64,000 nucleotides of DNA from Rohdeia sp041398665 (GCA_041398665.1 JAWKUH010000015.1:1-64000), one strand, 5' to 3'. Shown: positions 53,510 through 62,050, numbered from the stretch's first letter. Notes: a model not told the origin generated them from the sequence alone. Program-made: numbers and translations.

Positions 53510-53668
53510 TCAGCTCCTGCCCGATCCGCCGAACAGGAGCGGCAGCGCACCGAGGACCATCATGCCCGTACCGAGCATGCTGACCGCGTCCCCTCAGCAG
53601 CCCTGCGAGCGGACGACGAGTCCCGCGACGACGAGTGCGATACCGGTGATCTTGACCCAGGTCGGCAT
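53510..53668 (-). CDS. Candidate selenoprotein: 52-residue two-helix membrane protein with in-frame UGA after Cys
   Basis: Start ATG 53668. The chain reads MPTWVKITGIALVVAGLVVR, SQGC, then a UGA codon (53596-53594), then GDAVSMLGTGMMVLGALPLL and FGGSGRS before the final UGA (53512-53510). Both halves are hydrophobic helices of normal protein composition in the same frame; the alternative frame over this stretch is Arg-rich. A hairpin beginning 14 bases after the UGA has a loop starting GGU, as in bacterial SECIS elements. If read as selenocysteine, the motif is Cys-Sec between two helices. A TGC-to-TGA change, real or a sequencing error, would also explain it, since Cys-Cys is a natural alternative. 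No Shine-Dalgarno is clear. The sequence support is compact but real. Confidence 0.5.
53561..53579 (-). promoter_or_regulatory. Bacterial-SECIS-like hairpin downstream of the in-frame UGA
   Basis: Minus-strand CATGCTC-GGTAC-GGGCATG: a 7-bp stem (one G-U) with loop GGUAC. The first loop G is the 22nd base after the UGA. Published bacterial SECIS models ask for an apical loop of 3-14 bases with G in the first two positions, at roughly 16-37 bases from the UGA; this fits. A short hairpin of this kind can also arise by chance. Confidence 0.4.
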
Positions 53669-53850
53669 GGTGGAGCGGCCGCCGCGGCGGCCCGACGATC
53701 ATCGACCGACCTCCCCGTTCCGATCAAGTCCCCTCGGACCCGAGGGCGCGGAGTGCCGTGCTTTCCGTGCTCGGAGCGCGCGCGGAGGTCGGTAGCCTCT
53801 CCGACCCGACCACCCCAGACCCGGACCAGCCGGAGGAAGGAGCGAGCAGC

Positions 53851-55071
53851 GTGCAGAAGATCGCCGTGAAGAACCCCGTCGTCGAGATGGACGGGGACGA
53901 GATGACCCGGATCATCTGGAGCTTCATCAAGGAGCGCCTGATCCTCCCGTACGTCGACGTCGAGCTGCTCTACTTCGACCTCGGTATCGAACACCGCGAC
54001 GCCACGGACGACCAGGTCACCGTCGACGCGGCCGAGGCCACCAAGAAGGTCGGCGTGGCCGTGAAGTGCGCGACGATCACACCCGACGAGGCGCGCGTCG
54101 AGGAGTTCGGCCTCAAGAAGATGTGGCGGTCGCCCAACGGGACGATCCGCAACATCCTCGGCGGCACCGTCTTCCGCGAGCCGATCGTGTGCAGCAACGT
54201 GCCGCGCCTCGTCCCGGGCTGGACGCAGCCCATCGTCATCGGTCGTCACGCGTTCGGCGACCAGTACCGCGCCACGGACTTCAAGGTGCCCGGGCCCGGC
54301 AAGCTGACGATGACGTTCGAGCCGAAGGACGGCGGCGCGCCGACGAAGTACGAGGTGTTCGACTTCCCCGAGAGCGGCGTCGCGATGGGGATGTACAACC
54401 TCGACGAGTCGATCCGAGGTTTCGCGCGGGCGTGCATGAACTACGGCCTGGCGCGGAAGTGGCCGGTCTACCTCTCGACGAAGAACACGATCCTCAAGGC
54501 CTACGACGGGCGCTTCAAGGACCTGTTCCAGGAGGTCTACGAGAGCGAGTTCGCGAAGAAGTTCGCCGAGGCCGGCGTCACGTACGAGCACCGACTGATC
54601 GACGACATGGTCGCGGCCGCGCTCAAGTGGAGCGGCGCGTTCGTGTGGGCGTGCAAGAACTACGACGGCGACGTCCAGAGCGACACCGTGGCGCAGGGCT
54701 TCGGTTCGTTGGGGCTCATGACGAGCGTGCTCATGACGCCGGACGGGAGGACGGTCGAGGCCGAGGCGGCGCACGGGACCGTCACGCGCCACTACCGTCT
54801 GCACCAGAAGGGCGAGCAGACGTCGACGAACCCTGTCGCGTCGATCTTCGCGTGGACGCGCGGCCTCGCGCACCGCGGGCGCATGGACGGCAACGAGGAG
54901 CTCGTGCGCTTCTGCGAGACGCTCGAGCGCGTCTGCGTCGAGACCATCGAGTCGGGGAAGATGACGAAGGATCTCGCGATCCTGATCTCCAAGGACCAAC
55001 CCTGGCAGACCACGCAGGAGTTCCTGGCGACGCTGGACGAGAACCTGAAGAAGGCGCTCGCGAAGGCCTGA
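53851..55071 (+). CDS. icd: NADP-dependent isocitrate dehydrogenase (eukaryote-like subfamily)
   Basis: 406 residues from GTG 53851, preceded by GGAGGAAGGAGCG at a good Shine-Dalgarno distance; an in-frame ATG at 53758 lies inside the leader. Length and sequence match the homodimeric NADP-IDH found in mitochondria and many bacteria: VVEMDGDEMTRIIW, KCATITPDEARVEEFGLKKMW, SPNGTIRNILGGTVFREPI, GRHAFGDQYRATDF, STKNTILKAYDGRFKD and EAAHGTVTRHYR. It oxidises isocitrate to 2-oxoglutarate, yielding NADPH in the citric acid cycle. Followed by inverted-repeat element D. Confidence 0.95.
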   Translation: MQKIAVKNPVVEMDGDEMTRIIWSFIKERLILPYVDVELLYFDLGIEHRDATDDQVTVDAAEATKKVGVAVKCATITPDEARVEEFGLKKMWRSPNGTIRNILGGTVFREPIVCSNVPRLVPGWTQPIVIGRHAFGDQYRATDFKVPGPGKLTMTFEPKDGGAPTKYEVFDFPESGVAMGMYNLDESIRGFARACMNYGLARKWPVYLSTKNTILKAYDGRFKDLFQEVYESEFAKKFAEAGVTYEHRLIDDMVAAALKWSGAFVWACKNYDGDVQSDTVAQGFGSLGLMTSVLMTPDGRTVEAEAAHGTVTRHYRLHQKGEQTSTNPVASIFAWTRGLAHRGRMDGNEELVRFCETLERVCVETIESGKMTKDLAILISKDQPWQTTQEFLATLDENLKKALAKA

Positions 55072-55077
55072 GGCGTG

Positions 55078-55284
55078 CGCGCGGCCTGTCGGCCGCGCGA
55101 CCCACACAGTTCACAGGGAGCCGGGGAGGACGGGGAGGAACGACCGCGAGTTGATTCGCAACTCGAGGAGTCCCACAACCCGTCGCCGTCGCAGTCCGCC
55201 TTCGTTCGTCGACACGCAGGGCCGTCTCGCCTCACCGTCCTCCCCGGCTCCCTGTGAACCGTGTGGTTCGGCGCCGCAGGCGCC
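55078..55284. repeat. Intergenic inverted-repeat element D, near-perfect 37-bp arms
   Basis: The left arm 55102-55138 and right arm 55230-55266 are reverse complements at 35 of 37 positions. The shared core is TTCACAGGGAGCCGGGGAGG. The 91-base loop contains a perfect 7-bp hairpin CGAGTTG-ATTCG-CAACTCG (55147-55165). Flanking hairpins are a 9-bp stem with TGTC loop (55078-55099) and GGCGCC-GCA-GGCGCC (55270-55284). It fills the 219-base gap between the stops of icd and the convergent znuA-like gene. It is the best preserved copy in the window and shares units with elements A and C. Confidence 0.85.
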
Positions 55285-55290
55285 CTTCGG

Positions 55291-56226
55291 TCAGCGTTTC
55301 AGCGCGGCGGCGACCGCGGCCTCGAGGCGATCGAGGTTCGCGCGCTGGATCGCGACGTAGCCGCCCTCGGGAGGAGTGTCGGGGTTCTCGGCGGGGGAGA
55401 ACTCGACGCTCGTGACACGCAGTTCCGTGCGCAGCGCCTTCTCGAGGGTCGCGTTCGGTTCGGACTCCCACAGCATCACGACGGGCTTCGTCGCTTCCGT
55501 GACCGCGCGTTCGACGGCGTGCGCCTGGTCGGGCTGCAGCATCGCGTCGGGATCGAGGTCGAAGTTCCGGACCTCGAGGCCGTAGCGCTGCGCCACGTAC
55601 TGGTAGGCGGGGTGTGATGCCAGGAGGTGGACCTTCTCCAGCTCGGGGACGAGCGCATTCCACCGCGCGTCGAGGTCGGCGAGGTCCTTCGCCAGCTCGC
55701 CCGCGCGCGCGTGGATCGCGTCGGCGTGCTCGGGGAAGGCCTTCGCGAAGGCCGTCTCCATGGCGCGCACCTCGATCAACGCGTTCTTGGGGTCGAGCCA
55801 GGTGTGTCCGTCCGTGCCCTTGTGCTCGTGCATGCCAGCGGGCCCGTGGCTGTGCTTCACGCCGTGCTCGAACTCGAGGAAGCGATCGCTGAACCCGTCC
55901 GCCGCGCGCACGTGGCGCGACTCCGGGAGGCTGGCGCTCGCCAGCCACTTCTCGAACTCGGCGCCGTTCGAGACGACGACGCGGGCGCTCCGGAAGCGCT
56001 CGATCGCGGCCGGGTCGGGCTGCCAGAAGATCGGGTCCTCGCCCGGGGGCAGCGGACAGTCGACCTCGACGTCGTCCGCGAGCAGGCGCTCCGCGAAGTC
56101 GCGCAGGGGGTAGAAGGTGACGGCGACGCCGTCCAGCTCGGCGGCGTTCGACGTGGAGTTCCCGCCGCACGACGCGACGGCGAGGAGCAGGGCGGGAGCG
56201 ACGAGGACGCGGGCGAGGTGCTTCAT
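55291..56226 (-). CDS. ZnuA-like metal-binding lipoprotein
   Basis: 311 residues from ATG 56226. Lipobox VASC (Cys20). ZnuA/cluster A-I binding-protein fold: VAVTFYPLRDFAERLL, PGEDPIFWQPDPAAIERF, then the His-rich loop HGVKHSHGPAGMHEHKG, TWLDPKNALIEVRAMETAF, VHLLASHPAYQYVAQRYG, and an ending with VTSVEFSPAE. It should bind Zn(II) or Mn(II) outside the membrane. Canonical partners ZnuB and ZnuC are absent. Instead it closes an operon with a LolD/FtsX-type ABC pair and an unknown envelope protein, 20 bases after the permease stop. Confidence 0.82.
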   Translation of the reverse strand: MKHLARVLVAPALLLAVASCGGNSTSNAAELDGVAVTFYPLRDFAERLLADDVEVDCPLPPGEDPIFWQPDPAAIERFRSARVVVSNGAEFEKWLASASLPESRHVRAADGFSDRFLEFEHGVKHSHGPAGMHEHKGTDGHTWLDPKNALIEVRAMETAFAKAFPEHADAIHARAGELAKDLADLDARWNALVPELEKVHLLASHPAYQYVAQRYGLEVRNFDLDPDAMLQPDQAHAVERAVTEATKPVVMLWESEPNATLEKALRTELRVTSVEFSPAENPDTPPEGGYVAIQRANLDRLEAAVAAALKR

Positions 56227-56246
56227 CGGGGACGTTCTCTCGGTGG

Positions 56247-57428
56247 TCAGAGGAAGACGGTGAGGTCGGGGTCGAGCAGGAGCACGGCGAGGACGACGAC
56301 GGCCGCCGCCCCGAGCGCCGCCAGTGCGACGAACCCGATCTGGAAGGTGTGGAGGAGAGCGACGGTGCGCGCGCTCGACCCCAGACGGTCGAGCGTGTGG
56401 ATCTCGGTCTCGCGCAGCTTCATCGACAGGCCGAGCACGAGGGCTCCGAGCGCGACGGTGGCGACGAGCAGGACGATCGCGACGGCGTCGAGCAGTCGCT
56501 TCAGCCCGAGGACGAGCTCGAGCAACCGTCCGAACTCGTCCTCGCTGTCGACGACCTGCACGGCGCCGAAGACGTGCTCGATGTTGCCCTCGGCGAGCAG
56601 CATCGTCCGCGCCTTGGGCGTGCGCGGGAACACGAGGACGCACGAGATCGGGATCGCCTCGGGGTCCGTGTGCAGGTGGAACGTCGCGAGGTTCTCGGGC
56701 GTGAGCTCGTTGTACGTGACGTAGGCCGGCGAGAGCCGCACCTCCTCGGAGTCCGCGCCGATCACGAGCTTCGGGTCGACCGACTCGACGGACACGTCGC
56801 CGTGACCGTGCGCGACGCCCGAGAGCGCGAAGGCCGTCTCCAGCGTGACGAAGACCGCGCGGTCGTCCGCCGTCCGCGCTCTGCCGAGGACGCCGACGAC
56901 GTGCATCTTGATCGACGGCGGCGCGGACAGGTCGAGCGAGTCGACGGGGTCGGAGAAGAGCGTGTCGCCCGGACCGAGTCCGAGGTCCGCCGCCACGTCG
57001 GCGCCGAGGGCGACCTCGCCCGCGACGTAGGGGACGCGGCCGCGCACGGCGACGAGCCCGCGCTGCTCGAAGTACTCCGGACTCGTCGCGACGATGGGGT
57101 TCCGCCGCGCGGTGAAGCGCACGTCGAGCGGGACGGCGAGGAGGTCGTCGCGCTCGGCGATCCGGTGCCAGACGCCGGTCGTGATCGTGTCGTCGCCGGT
57201 GTGCGAGAAGTAGAGCCCGCTCAGCACGAGGTCGAGGGGCGGGCCCTCGGCGCCGACGACGAGCGGCGTCGAACGCGCGCGGTCGAGCAACGAGCGCTCG
57301 AACCCCGACGTGAGGAGGTGCGTCACCGCGGGCAGCAGCACGGCGACGGCGAGGCACGCCGCGAGCAGCGCGCTCGGCACGGGGCGGCGGCGCAGGTAGC
57401 GCAGCGTGAGGTAGAGGAGACCCCTCAC
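56247..57428 (-). CDS. FtsX-like ABC permease (LolC/MacB type)
   Basis: 393 residues from GTG 57428, overlapping the ATPase stop by four bases. One N-terminal helix (ALLAACLAVAVLLPAVTHLL), a ~230-residue external domain with PPLDLVLSGLYFSHTGDDTI and an His/Asp-containing VAHGHGDVSVESVDP, then three C-terminal helices (LLDAVAIVLLVATVALGALV onward). That 1+3 helix plan with a large external domain is the FtsX/MacB permease layout. Paired with the ATPase next door and with a ZnuA-like lipoprotein, it may move metal or handle metal-loaded lipoproteins. Confidence 0.75.
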   Translation of the reverse strand: MRGLLYLTLRYLRRRPVPSALLAACLAVAVLLPAVTHLLTSGFERSLLDRARSTPLVVGAEGPPLDLVLSGLYFSHTGDDTITTGVWHRIAERDDLLAVPLDVRFTARRNPIVATSPEYFEQRGLVAVRGRVPYVAGEVALGADVAADLGLGPGDTLFSDPVDSLDLSAPPSIKMHVVGVLGRARTADDRAVFVTLETAFALSGVAHGHGDVSVESVDPKLVIGADSEEVRLSPAYVTYNELTPENLATFHLHTDPEAIPISCVLVFPRTPKARTMLLAEGNIEHVFGAVQVVDSEDEFGRLLELVLGLKRLLDAVAIVLLVATVALGALVLGLSMKLRETEIHTLDRLGSSARTVALLHTFQIGFVALAALGAAAVVVLAVLLLDPDLTVFL

Positions 57429-58135
57429 CGACTCGCCCCCTTCGCGCTGGCGAAGGCCTCGCCGCCGTCGAGCACGCGGTCGAAGCGGTCGAGGTGGCGG
57501 TGGTCGTGCGTGACGAGGACGAGCGTCGTCCCGCGGCGCGCGACCTCCTCGACGAACAGGTCGAGCACCGCCTCGGCGTTCCTCTGGTCGAGGTGACCCG
57601 TCGGCTCGTCGGCGAGGCAGATCGCCGGCTCCGTCACGAGCGCGCGGCAGACCGCGACGCGCTGTCGCTCGCCGCCGGAGAGCTCGCCGGGCAGACGGTC
57701 GAGGAGTCGTTCGATGTCGAGGCGCCGCGCCAGTTCGCGCGCGCGCTCCACGTGCTCCGGTGTCACGCGCGAACCCGGCGCGAGTCGCAACGGCAGGAGC
57801 ACGTTGTCGAGCGCCGAGAGGTAGTCGACGAGCTCGAGGTCCTGGAACACGAGACCGATGCGCTGCAGGCGGAAGCGTCGGCGCGCGGGTTCGGAGAGCG
57901 CCGCGAGCTCCGCGCCGTCGACGCGCACGCTGCCGCTCTCGACCGGGAGGATCCCGGCCAGGAGCTGCACCAACGTGCTCTTGCCGCACCCGCTCGGGCC
58001 GATCAGCGCGATGCGCTCGCCCGGGCGCGCCGCGAGCTCGGGCACGACGAGCCGGAACGCGCCCGGGCCGTAGCCGCACGCCGCGTCGCGCAGTTCGATC
58101 GCTCCCCGCGCTCCCGACCCGCCCGTCGCGCTCAT
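57425..58135 (-). CDS. ABC transporter ATP-binding protein, LolD/MacB type
   Basis: 236 residues from ATG 58135, overlapping the stop of the upstream gene by four bases. Walker A LIGPSGCGKSTLVQLL, Q-loop FRLQRIGLVFQDLELVDYLS, signature GELSGGERQRVAVCRAL, Walker B ICLADEPTGHLD, switch His in LVTHDHRHLDRFDRVL. The FQDxxLxxxL and DEPTGxLD forms place it with LolD/FtsE/MacB ATPases rather than with ZnuC. It drives the FtsX-like permease encoded next. Confidence 0.88.
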   Translation of the reverse strand: MSATGGSGARGAIELRDAACGYGPGAFRLVVPELAARPGERIALIGPSGCGKSTLVQLLAGILPVESGSVRVDGAELAALSEPARRRFRLQRIGLVFQDLELVDYLSALDNVLLPLRLAPGSRVTPEHVERARELARRLDIERLLDRLPGELSGGERQRVAVCRALVTEPAICLADEPTGHLDQRNAEAVLDLFVEEVARRGTTLVLVTHDHRHLDRFDRVLDGGEAFASAKGASR

Positions 58136-59490
58136 CGCACGTCGAGCGGATTCGCTTCGACCGTGAAGTCCTCGAGGAGCTCGTCGCCGAGGATGCGCCA
58201 CTCGCCGTCGACGTCGCCGACCGTGAACAGACCCGCGTACTCCTGCGTGCGCTCGTGGCTATGTCCGAAGTGCGTCACGACGCCGTCGACCTGCCAGCGC
58301 GTCCGCACCGTGAAGCCGTCCGCGTCGTACTGCGCGAGGTGTCCGCTCGACTCGAGGTGCGTCTCGAGGTGACGCACGGCCTTCACGCGGCTCTCCGCCC
58401 CGCCCTGGTCCTGCATGATCAGGCTGCGGAAGATCTGTTGGTAGACCGCGTCGAGCTGGTCGCCCGCCACGCAGTGCGCCAGCGCGTCGTAGATCTCGTC
58501 GCGGTCCTCGAAGTCGAAGGCCGTGTACATGTTGGTGTGCAGCGGCTCGAAGATCGCGACGGCCTCCGGCTCGGTGACGGCCTCGGCGTCGCCGACCTCG
58601 AACTCGGCGCGCCCGTAGGGGAGGAGCGCGGCGGCGAGCACGAACCCGATCGCGGCCGCCGAGAAGACCCTGGGCCGCGCGGGACGCGCCGCGCGCAGGC
58701 CCGCGAACAGCGCGAACAGCGAGCAGCACGCGAGGACCAGCGTCGGGATCGGGACCGCGACGCGCTCCGGCTCCTTCGCCTCGAGGACCGGCAGGAAGCG
58801 CTCGAGCGCGCTCGTCACGTGGCCGTGCCACACGAACTCGGGTTCCTCGACCGTGAACTCGAGCGGCGAGTCGCCGCTGCCGTCGTTGATCTGCGCGCGG
58901 ATCACCATCGGCGGCGGGATGCGCTCGCGCGTCAGCGCCCAGTCGGAGTTCTGCGACCAGTTGGGCGGGAAGAGTTCGCGCTCCCACAGGATCGAGACGC
59001 GCGAGGGCTCGACGTCGGTGGGGAAGACGAGCTTGAACTCGGTCAGGGTCTGCGCCCGCGCACCGAAGACCGGTGCGTACTTCGCCATCTCGGGCAGGGC
59101 CTCGAGCACGCGCAGCTCGCCGTCGAGCTCGGGCATGACCCGCTCCCCGTCGATCGTCACGACGAGGTGTTCGGAGAAGGTGTCGAACAGGACGTGGAGC
59201 AGCGGGTCGTACTCCGCCTCGTCGAGCTTCTCCTCCAGCTCGCGCACGAAGTCGGTGACCTCGTCGCAGTAGGCCAGGTTCGGCGAGAGCTTGAAGCGGA
59301 CGCCGCTCGTGTCGATGCGGATGCGGACGTCGATGTCGGGTCCGTCCGAGGGGTGGAGACCGGCGCGGGTGTCCGCCGTTCGCGCCGGGGCCCCCGCTGC
59401 AGCAGCCGCGGTCCAGAGGGGGACGGCGACCGCGAGCAGCGCGACGGCGAGGCGCGCGAAGCGCCCGAAGGGGAGTTCCGGGGTCGTCAC
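58132..59490 (-). CDS. Unknown exported membrane protein of the ZnuA/FtsX operon
   Basis: 452 residues from GTG 59490; in-frame codons further upstream are shadow. A signal-like helix (~residues 10-30) is followed by an extracytoplasmic domain (~50-265). That domain has LSPNLAYCDEVTDFVRELEEKL and SQNSDWALTRERIPPP. Two helices follow: VAVPIPTLVLACCSLFALFA and VFSAAAIGFVLAAALLPYG. A C-terminal domain has TNMYTAFDFEDRDEIYDALA and a His-bearing VVTHFGHSHERTQEYAG, in which HFGHSH could bind metal. I do not recognise the family. As first gene of the operon it may sense or accept the metal handled by the lipoprotein and ABC pair. Confidence 0.65.
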   Translation of the reverse strand: MTTPELPFGRFARLAVALLAVAVPLWTAAAAAGAPARTADTRAGLHPSDGPDIDVRIRIDTSGVRFKLSPNLAYCDEVTDFVRELEEKLDEAEYDPLLHVLFDTFSEHLVVTIDGERVMPELDGELRVLEALPEMAKYAPVFGARAQTLTEFKLVFPTDVEPSRVSILWERELFPPNWSQNSDWALTRERIPPPMVIRAQINDGSGDSPLEFTVEEPEFVWHGHVTSALERFLPVLEAKEPERVAVPIPTLVLACCSLFALFAGLRAARPARPRVFSAAAIGFVLAAALLPYGRAEFEVGDAEAVTEPEAVAIFEPLHTNMYTAFDFEDRDEIYDALAHCVAGDQLDAVYQQIFRSLIMQDQGGAESRVKAVRHLETHLESSGHLAQYDADGFTVRTRWQVDGVVTHFGHSHERTQEYAGLFTVGDVDGEWRILGDELLEDFTVEANPLDVR

Positions 59491-59862
59491 GGGCGACAAA
59501 CGTACAATCCTCGGGGTGCCGGGTGCGTAGTGAGGTGTCCCACGTCCCCGGCGCGTGTCCGGTCCGCAGCGAGCGGATCCGACGACACGAGACGCGTCCC
59601 TTCCGCCGAAGCCCACTCCCACCTCGTTCTCGACGACGACCCCGACGGCGACCCCGTCGGAGTCGGAGCGCTCCTCGCGGCCGCGAGGGATCGCGATCCG
59701 AGACGCCCGGAAAGGACTCCGACGGATCGATCTCGCGCTCGTGTTCGTCCCGTACGAAGATGCGGGCCCCCTGCGTTGGCCCCGTCGCCCCCGAACACGC
59801 GAACGGCTCCCGACCCCGACGGTCCTCGACCACGAACCGGACCGCCACCCCCGTACCAGACG
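59491..59862. other. Divergent intergenic region, no gene seen
   Basis: 372 bases between divergent genes. TACAAT at 59503-59508 is a possible -10 element on the plus strand, although a long way from the ATG at 59863 and without a -35 at regular spacing. Translations in all frames are Pro/Arg-rich with no motif. Confidence 0.35.
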
Positions 59863-61851
59863 ATGAAGACGACCGATCCCGTGCCGGCCGCTCCGGCGAC
59901 GCTCCTCCTCCTCGGCCTCACCCTGGCCGCGTTCTCGACGACGACCGTCGGAGCGACGCTCGCCCAGACGGCCGACGCGACGGCCGCCGAGGAGCCGACG
60001 ATCGAGGAAGCGATCCAGGCCGCGTCACCGCTCGTCCGCGAGTACAACGACCACCTCTCCTTCCTCGGCCACCCCTTCCTCGACGGACGCATCCCCGGCA
60101 GCCGCGGGATGGAGATCGCGAAGGACTACGTCGAGGACCACTTCCGCGCGGCCGGCCTGCAGCCCGCCTACGTCGACGCCTCGGGGAACCCGTCGTTCCG
60201 CCAGGACTTCCCGATCTCCACGCAGTCGGACCTCGTGTCGCAGGCCTTCTCGGTCGGCTCGTACTCGGCCACGCCGGGCACCGACTTCACGGGCCTCAGC
60301 ATCGGCGGCAGCGGCACCGTGACGGGCGAGGCGGTGTTCGTCGGCTACTCGATCGAGCGCGGTTCGGGCGGCTACTCGAGCTACGCCGAGGGCGACGACC
60401 TGCACGGCAAGATCGCGGTCATGTTCCGCTTCGAGCCGATGAACGAGGACGGCTCGAGCCAGTGGAACGAGCGCGGTTGGAGCGCGCGCGCGGGCTTCGC
60501 GCGCAAGGTCGGCGACGCCGTCGACCGCGGCGCGGCCGGCGTGCTCATCGTCAACCCGCCGGGCTGCGCCGACGAGCGCGCGGAGTCGCTGCCGCTGTTC
60601 TCGAGCTCCGGTCGTTCGCGCGTCGACGTCCCCGTCGCGTGCCTCTCGATCTCGGCGGGCGAGGCGCTCGTTCGCGCGGCGGGTCCGCAGGGCAAGGACC
60701 TCCTGGCGCTGCGCAAGGAGGCCGACGCGGGTCGCGTGTTCCTCCCGCTCCGCGGGACCTGCACGCTCTCCGTGATCTCCGAGGAGAAGGAACTCGTCGG
60801 ACAGAACGTCAGCGGCCTGATCCCCGGCCGCGGCGCGCTCGCGAACGAGATCGTCGTCGTCGGCGCGCACCTCGACCACCTCGGCATGGGTCAGTACGGC
60901 TCGCGCGGCTTCCCCGGTGAGCTCCACCCCGGCGCCGACGACAACGCGAGCGGCAGCGCGGCGATGATCATGCTCGGGGAGCGCTTCGTGAAGTGGTACG
61001 CGGAACAGCCGGAGGACGCGAACCTGCGCACCCTGCTGATCCAGTGCTACGACGCGGAGGAGGCGGGCCTCGTCGGCTCGTTCTACTACTCGCGCAACCC
61101 GATCCGCCCGATCGAGGACCACGTCCTCATGCTCAACTTCGACATGATCGGGCGCATCGTCGACCGCAAGCTCGCGGTCAGCGGCCTCGACAGCGCGCGC
61201 GGCCTCAAGGAGTGGGTCGAGCCCTACCTCGCCGCGAGCCCGCTCGACGTCGTTCGCAAGGGCGACGCTCCCGCGGCAAGCGACCACTGGCCGTTCTACC
61301 AGGCCGGCGTCCCCGTCCTGTTCGCGATCTGCGAGCCGCTCCACGCGGACTACCACACGCCGCGCGACACCGTCGACAAGATCAACCGCGTCGACGCCGT
61401 GCGTTCCATGTTGCTGTGGGAGGACATCGCGCGCGCGATGATCGTCCGCCCGGAGCGCTTCGAGTACGCCGGCGCCACGCGCCAGGGGAGCCGCACCAGG
61501 GAGCGCGACGACGAGGCGCAGGCGCCGCCGCCGTCGCAGGAGCCGCCGGCGACGGGCGGCGGTCCCGCGGGCTCGCGCGTCCGGCTCGGCATCCAGCCGG
61601 TGGGCGCTTCCTACGACCCGAACTGGGAGGACGGCGTCGAGGTCGAGTCCGTCACCGCCGACAGTCCGGCCGCGAAGGCGGGCCTGCAGATCGGCGACAA
61701 CATGATCAAGTGGGGCGGCAAGGAGCTGAAGAACGCGGCGGACCTCGGCGCCTTCCTCCGCGAGCACGAACCCGGCGACAAGGTCGAGATCGTCGTCGTC
61801 CGCGACGGCGCCGAGGTCACCTTGACCGTCGAGCTCGCCGAGCGCGGCTGA
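59863..61851 (+). CDS. Secreted M28 family aminopeptidase with PA insert and C-terminal PDZ domain
   Basis: 662 residues from ATG 59863. Signal peptide of ~35 residues. Peptidase M28 zinc site: His336 in VGAHLDHLGMG, Asp359 in PGADDNASGSA, Glu399/Glu400 in CYDAEEAGLVGS, Asp427 in LNFDMIGR, His498 in HADYHTPRDT. A PA-type insert (~140-290) with IAVMFRFEPMNED and GVLIVNPPG separates the N-terminal part from the catalytic core. Residues ~565-660 form a PDZ domain (VRLGIQPVG, DSPAAKAGLQIGDNMIKWGG). Likely periplasmic or secreted, removing N-terminal residues from peptides, with PDZ selecting partners. Single-gene unit with a hairpin downstream. Confidence 0.88.
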   Translation: MKTTDPVPAAPATLLLLGLTLAAFSTTTVGATLAQTADATAAEEPTIEEAIQAASPLVREYNDHLSFLGHPFLDGRIPGSRGMEIAKDYVEDHFRAAGLQPAYVDASGNPSFRQDFPISTQSDLVSQAFSVGSYSATPGTDFTGLSIGGSGTVTGEAVFVGYSIERGSGGYSSYAEGDDLHGKIAVMFRFEPMNEDGSSQWNERGWSARAGFARKVGDAVDRGAAGVLIVNPPGCADERAESLPLFSSSGRSRVDVPVACLSISAGEALVRAAGPQGKDLLALRKEADAGRVFLPLRGTCTLSVISEEKELVGQNVSGLIPGRGALANEIVVVGAHLDHLGMGQYGSRGFPGELHPGADDNASGSAAMIMLGERFVKWYAEQPEDANLRTLLIQCYDAEEAGLVGSFYYSRNPIRPIEDHVLMLNFDMIGRIVDRKLAVSGLDSARGLKEWVEPYLAASPLDVVRKGDAPAASDHWPFYQAGVPVLFAICEPLHADYHTPRDTVDKINRVDAVRSMLLWEDIARAMIVRPERFEYAGATRQGSRTRERDDEAQAPPPSQEPPATGGGPAGSRVRLGIQPVGASYDPNWEDGVEVESVTADSPAAKAGLQIGDNMIKWGGKELKNAADLGAFLREHEPGDKVEIVVVRDGAEVTLTVELAERG

Positions 61852-61895
61852 GCGCCGGCGAGATCGACCCGCACGAGGTCGACCCGATCGAGAGT

Positions 61896-61933
61896 GGCGG
61901 CCGCGTCCTTCGACTCCGGAGGGCGCGGCCGCC
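61896..61933. terminator. Terminator-like hairpin after the M28 peptidase
   Basis: A perfect 10-bp stem GGCGGCCGCG/CGCGGCCGCC encloses an 18-base loop that can pair further (TCC with GGA). It lies 45 bases past the stop, in the 199-base gap before icmF. The leader of icmF shows no cobalamin riboswitch. TACCAT at 62006-62011 could be its -10. Confidence 0.55.
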
Positions 61934-62050
61934 GCGCCTCGGGGCCGCCCGTGAGACTCCGTCGGATGGCGTCCCGGCGTGGCCCGCGGCCCTCGACGGG
62001 GGTACCATCGGCCCTTCGCCGAGTCCTTGCACGCGGCTCACCGACCGTCC

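Noticed and set aside
53430..53702. 90-residue minus-strand frame with a good Shine-Dalgarno
   Set aside because: Its translation is Arg-rich and non-hydrophobic, typical of a shadow; the frame holding two membrane helices is more protein-like.
61852..62050. Cobalamin riboswitch upstream of icmF
   Set aside because: No B12-box sequence or matching fold was found; only a GC hairpin that fits a terminator of the upstream gene.
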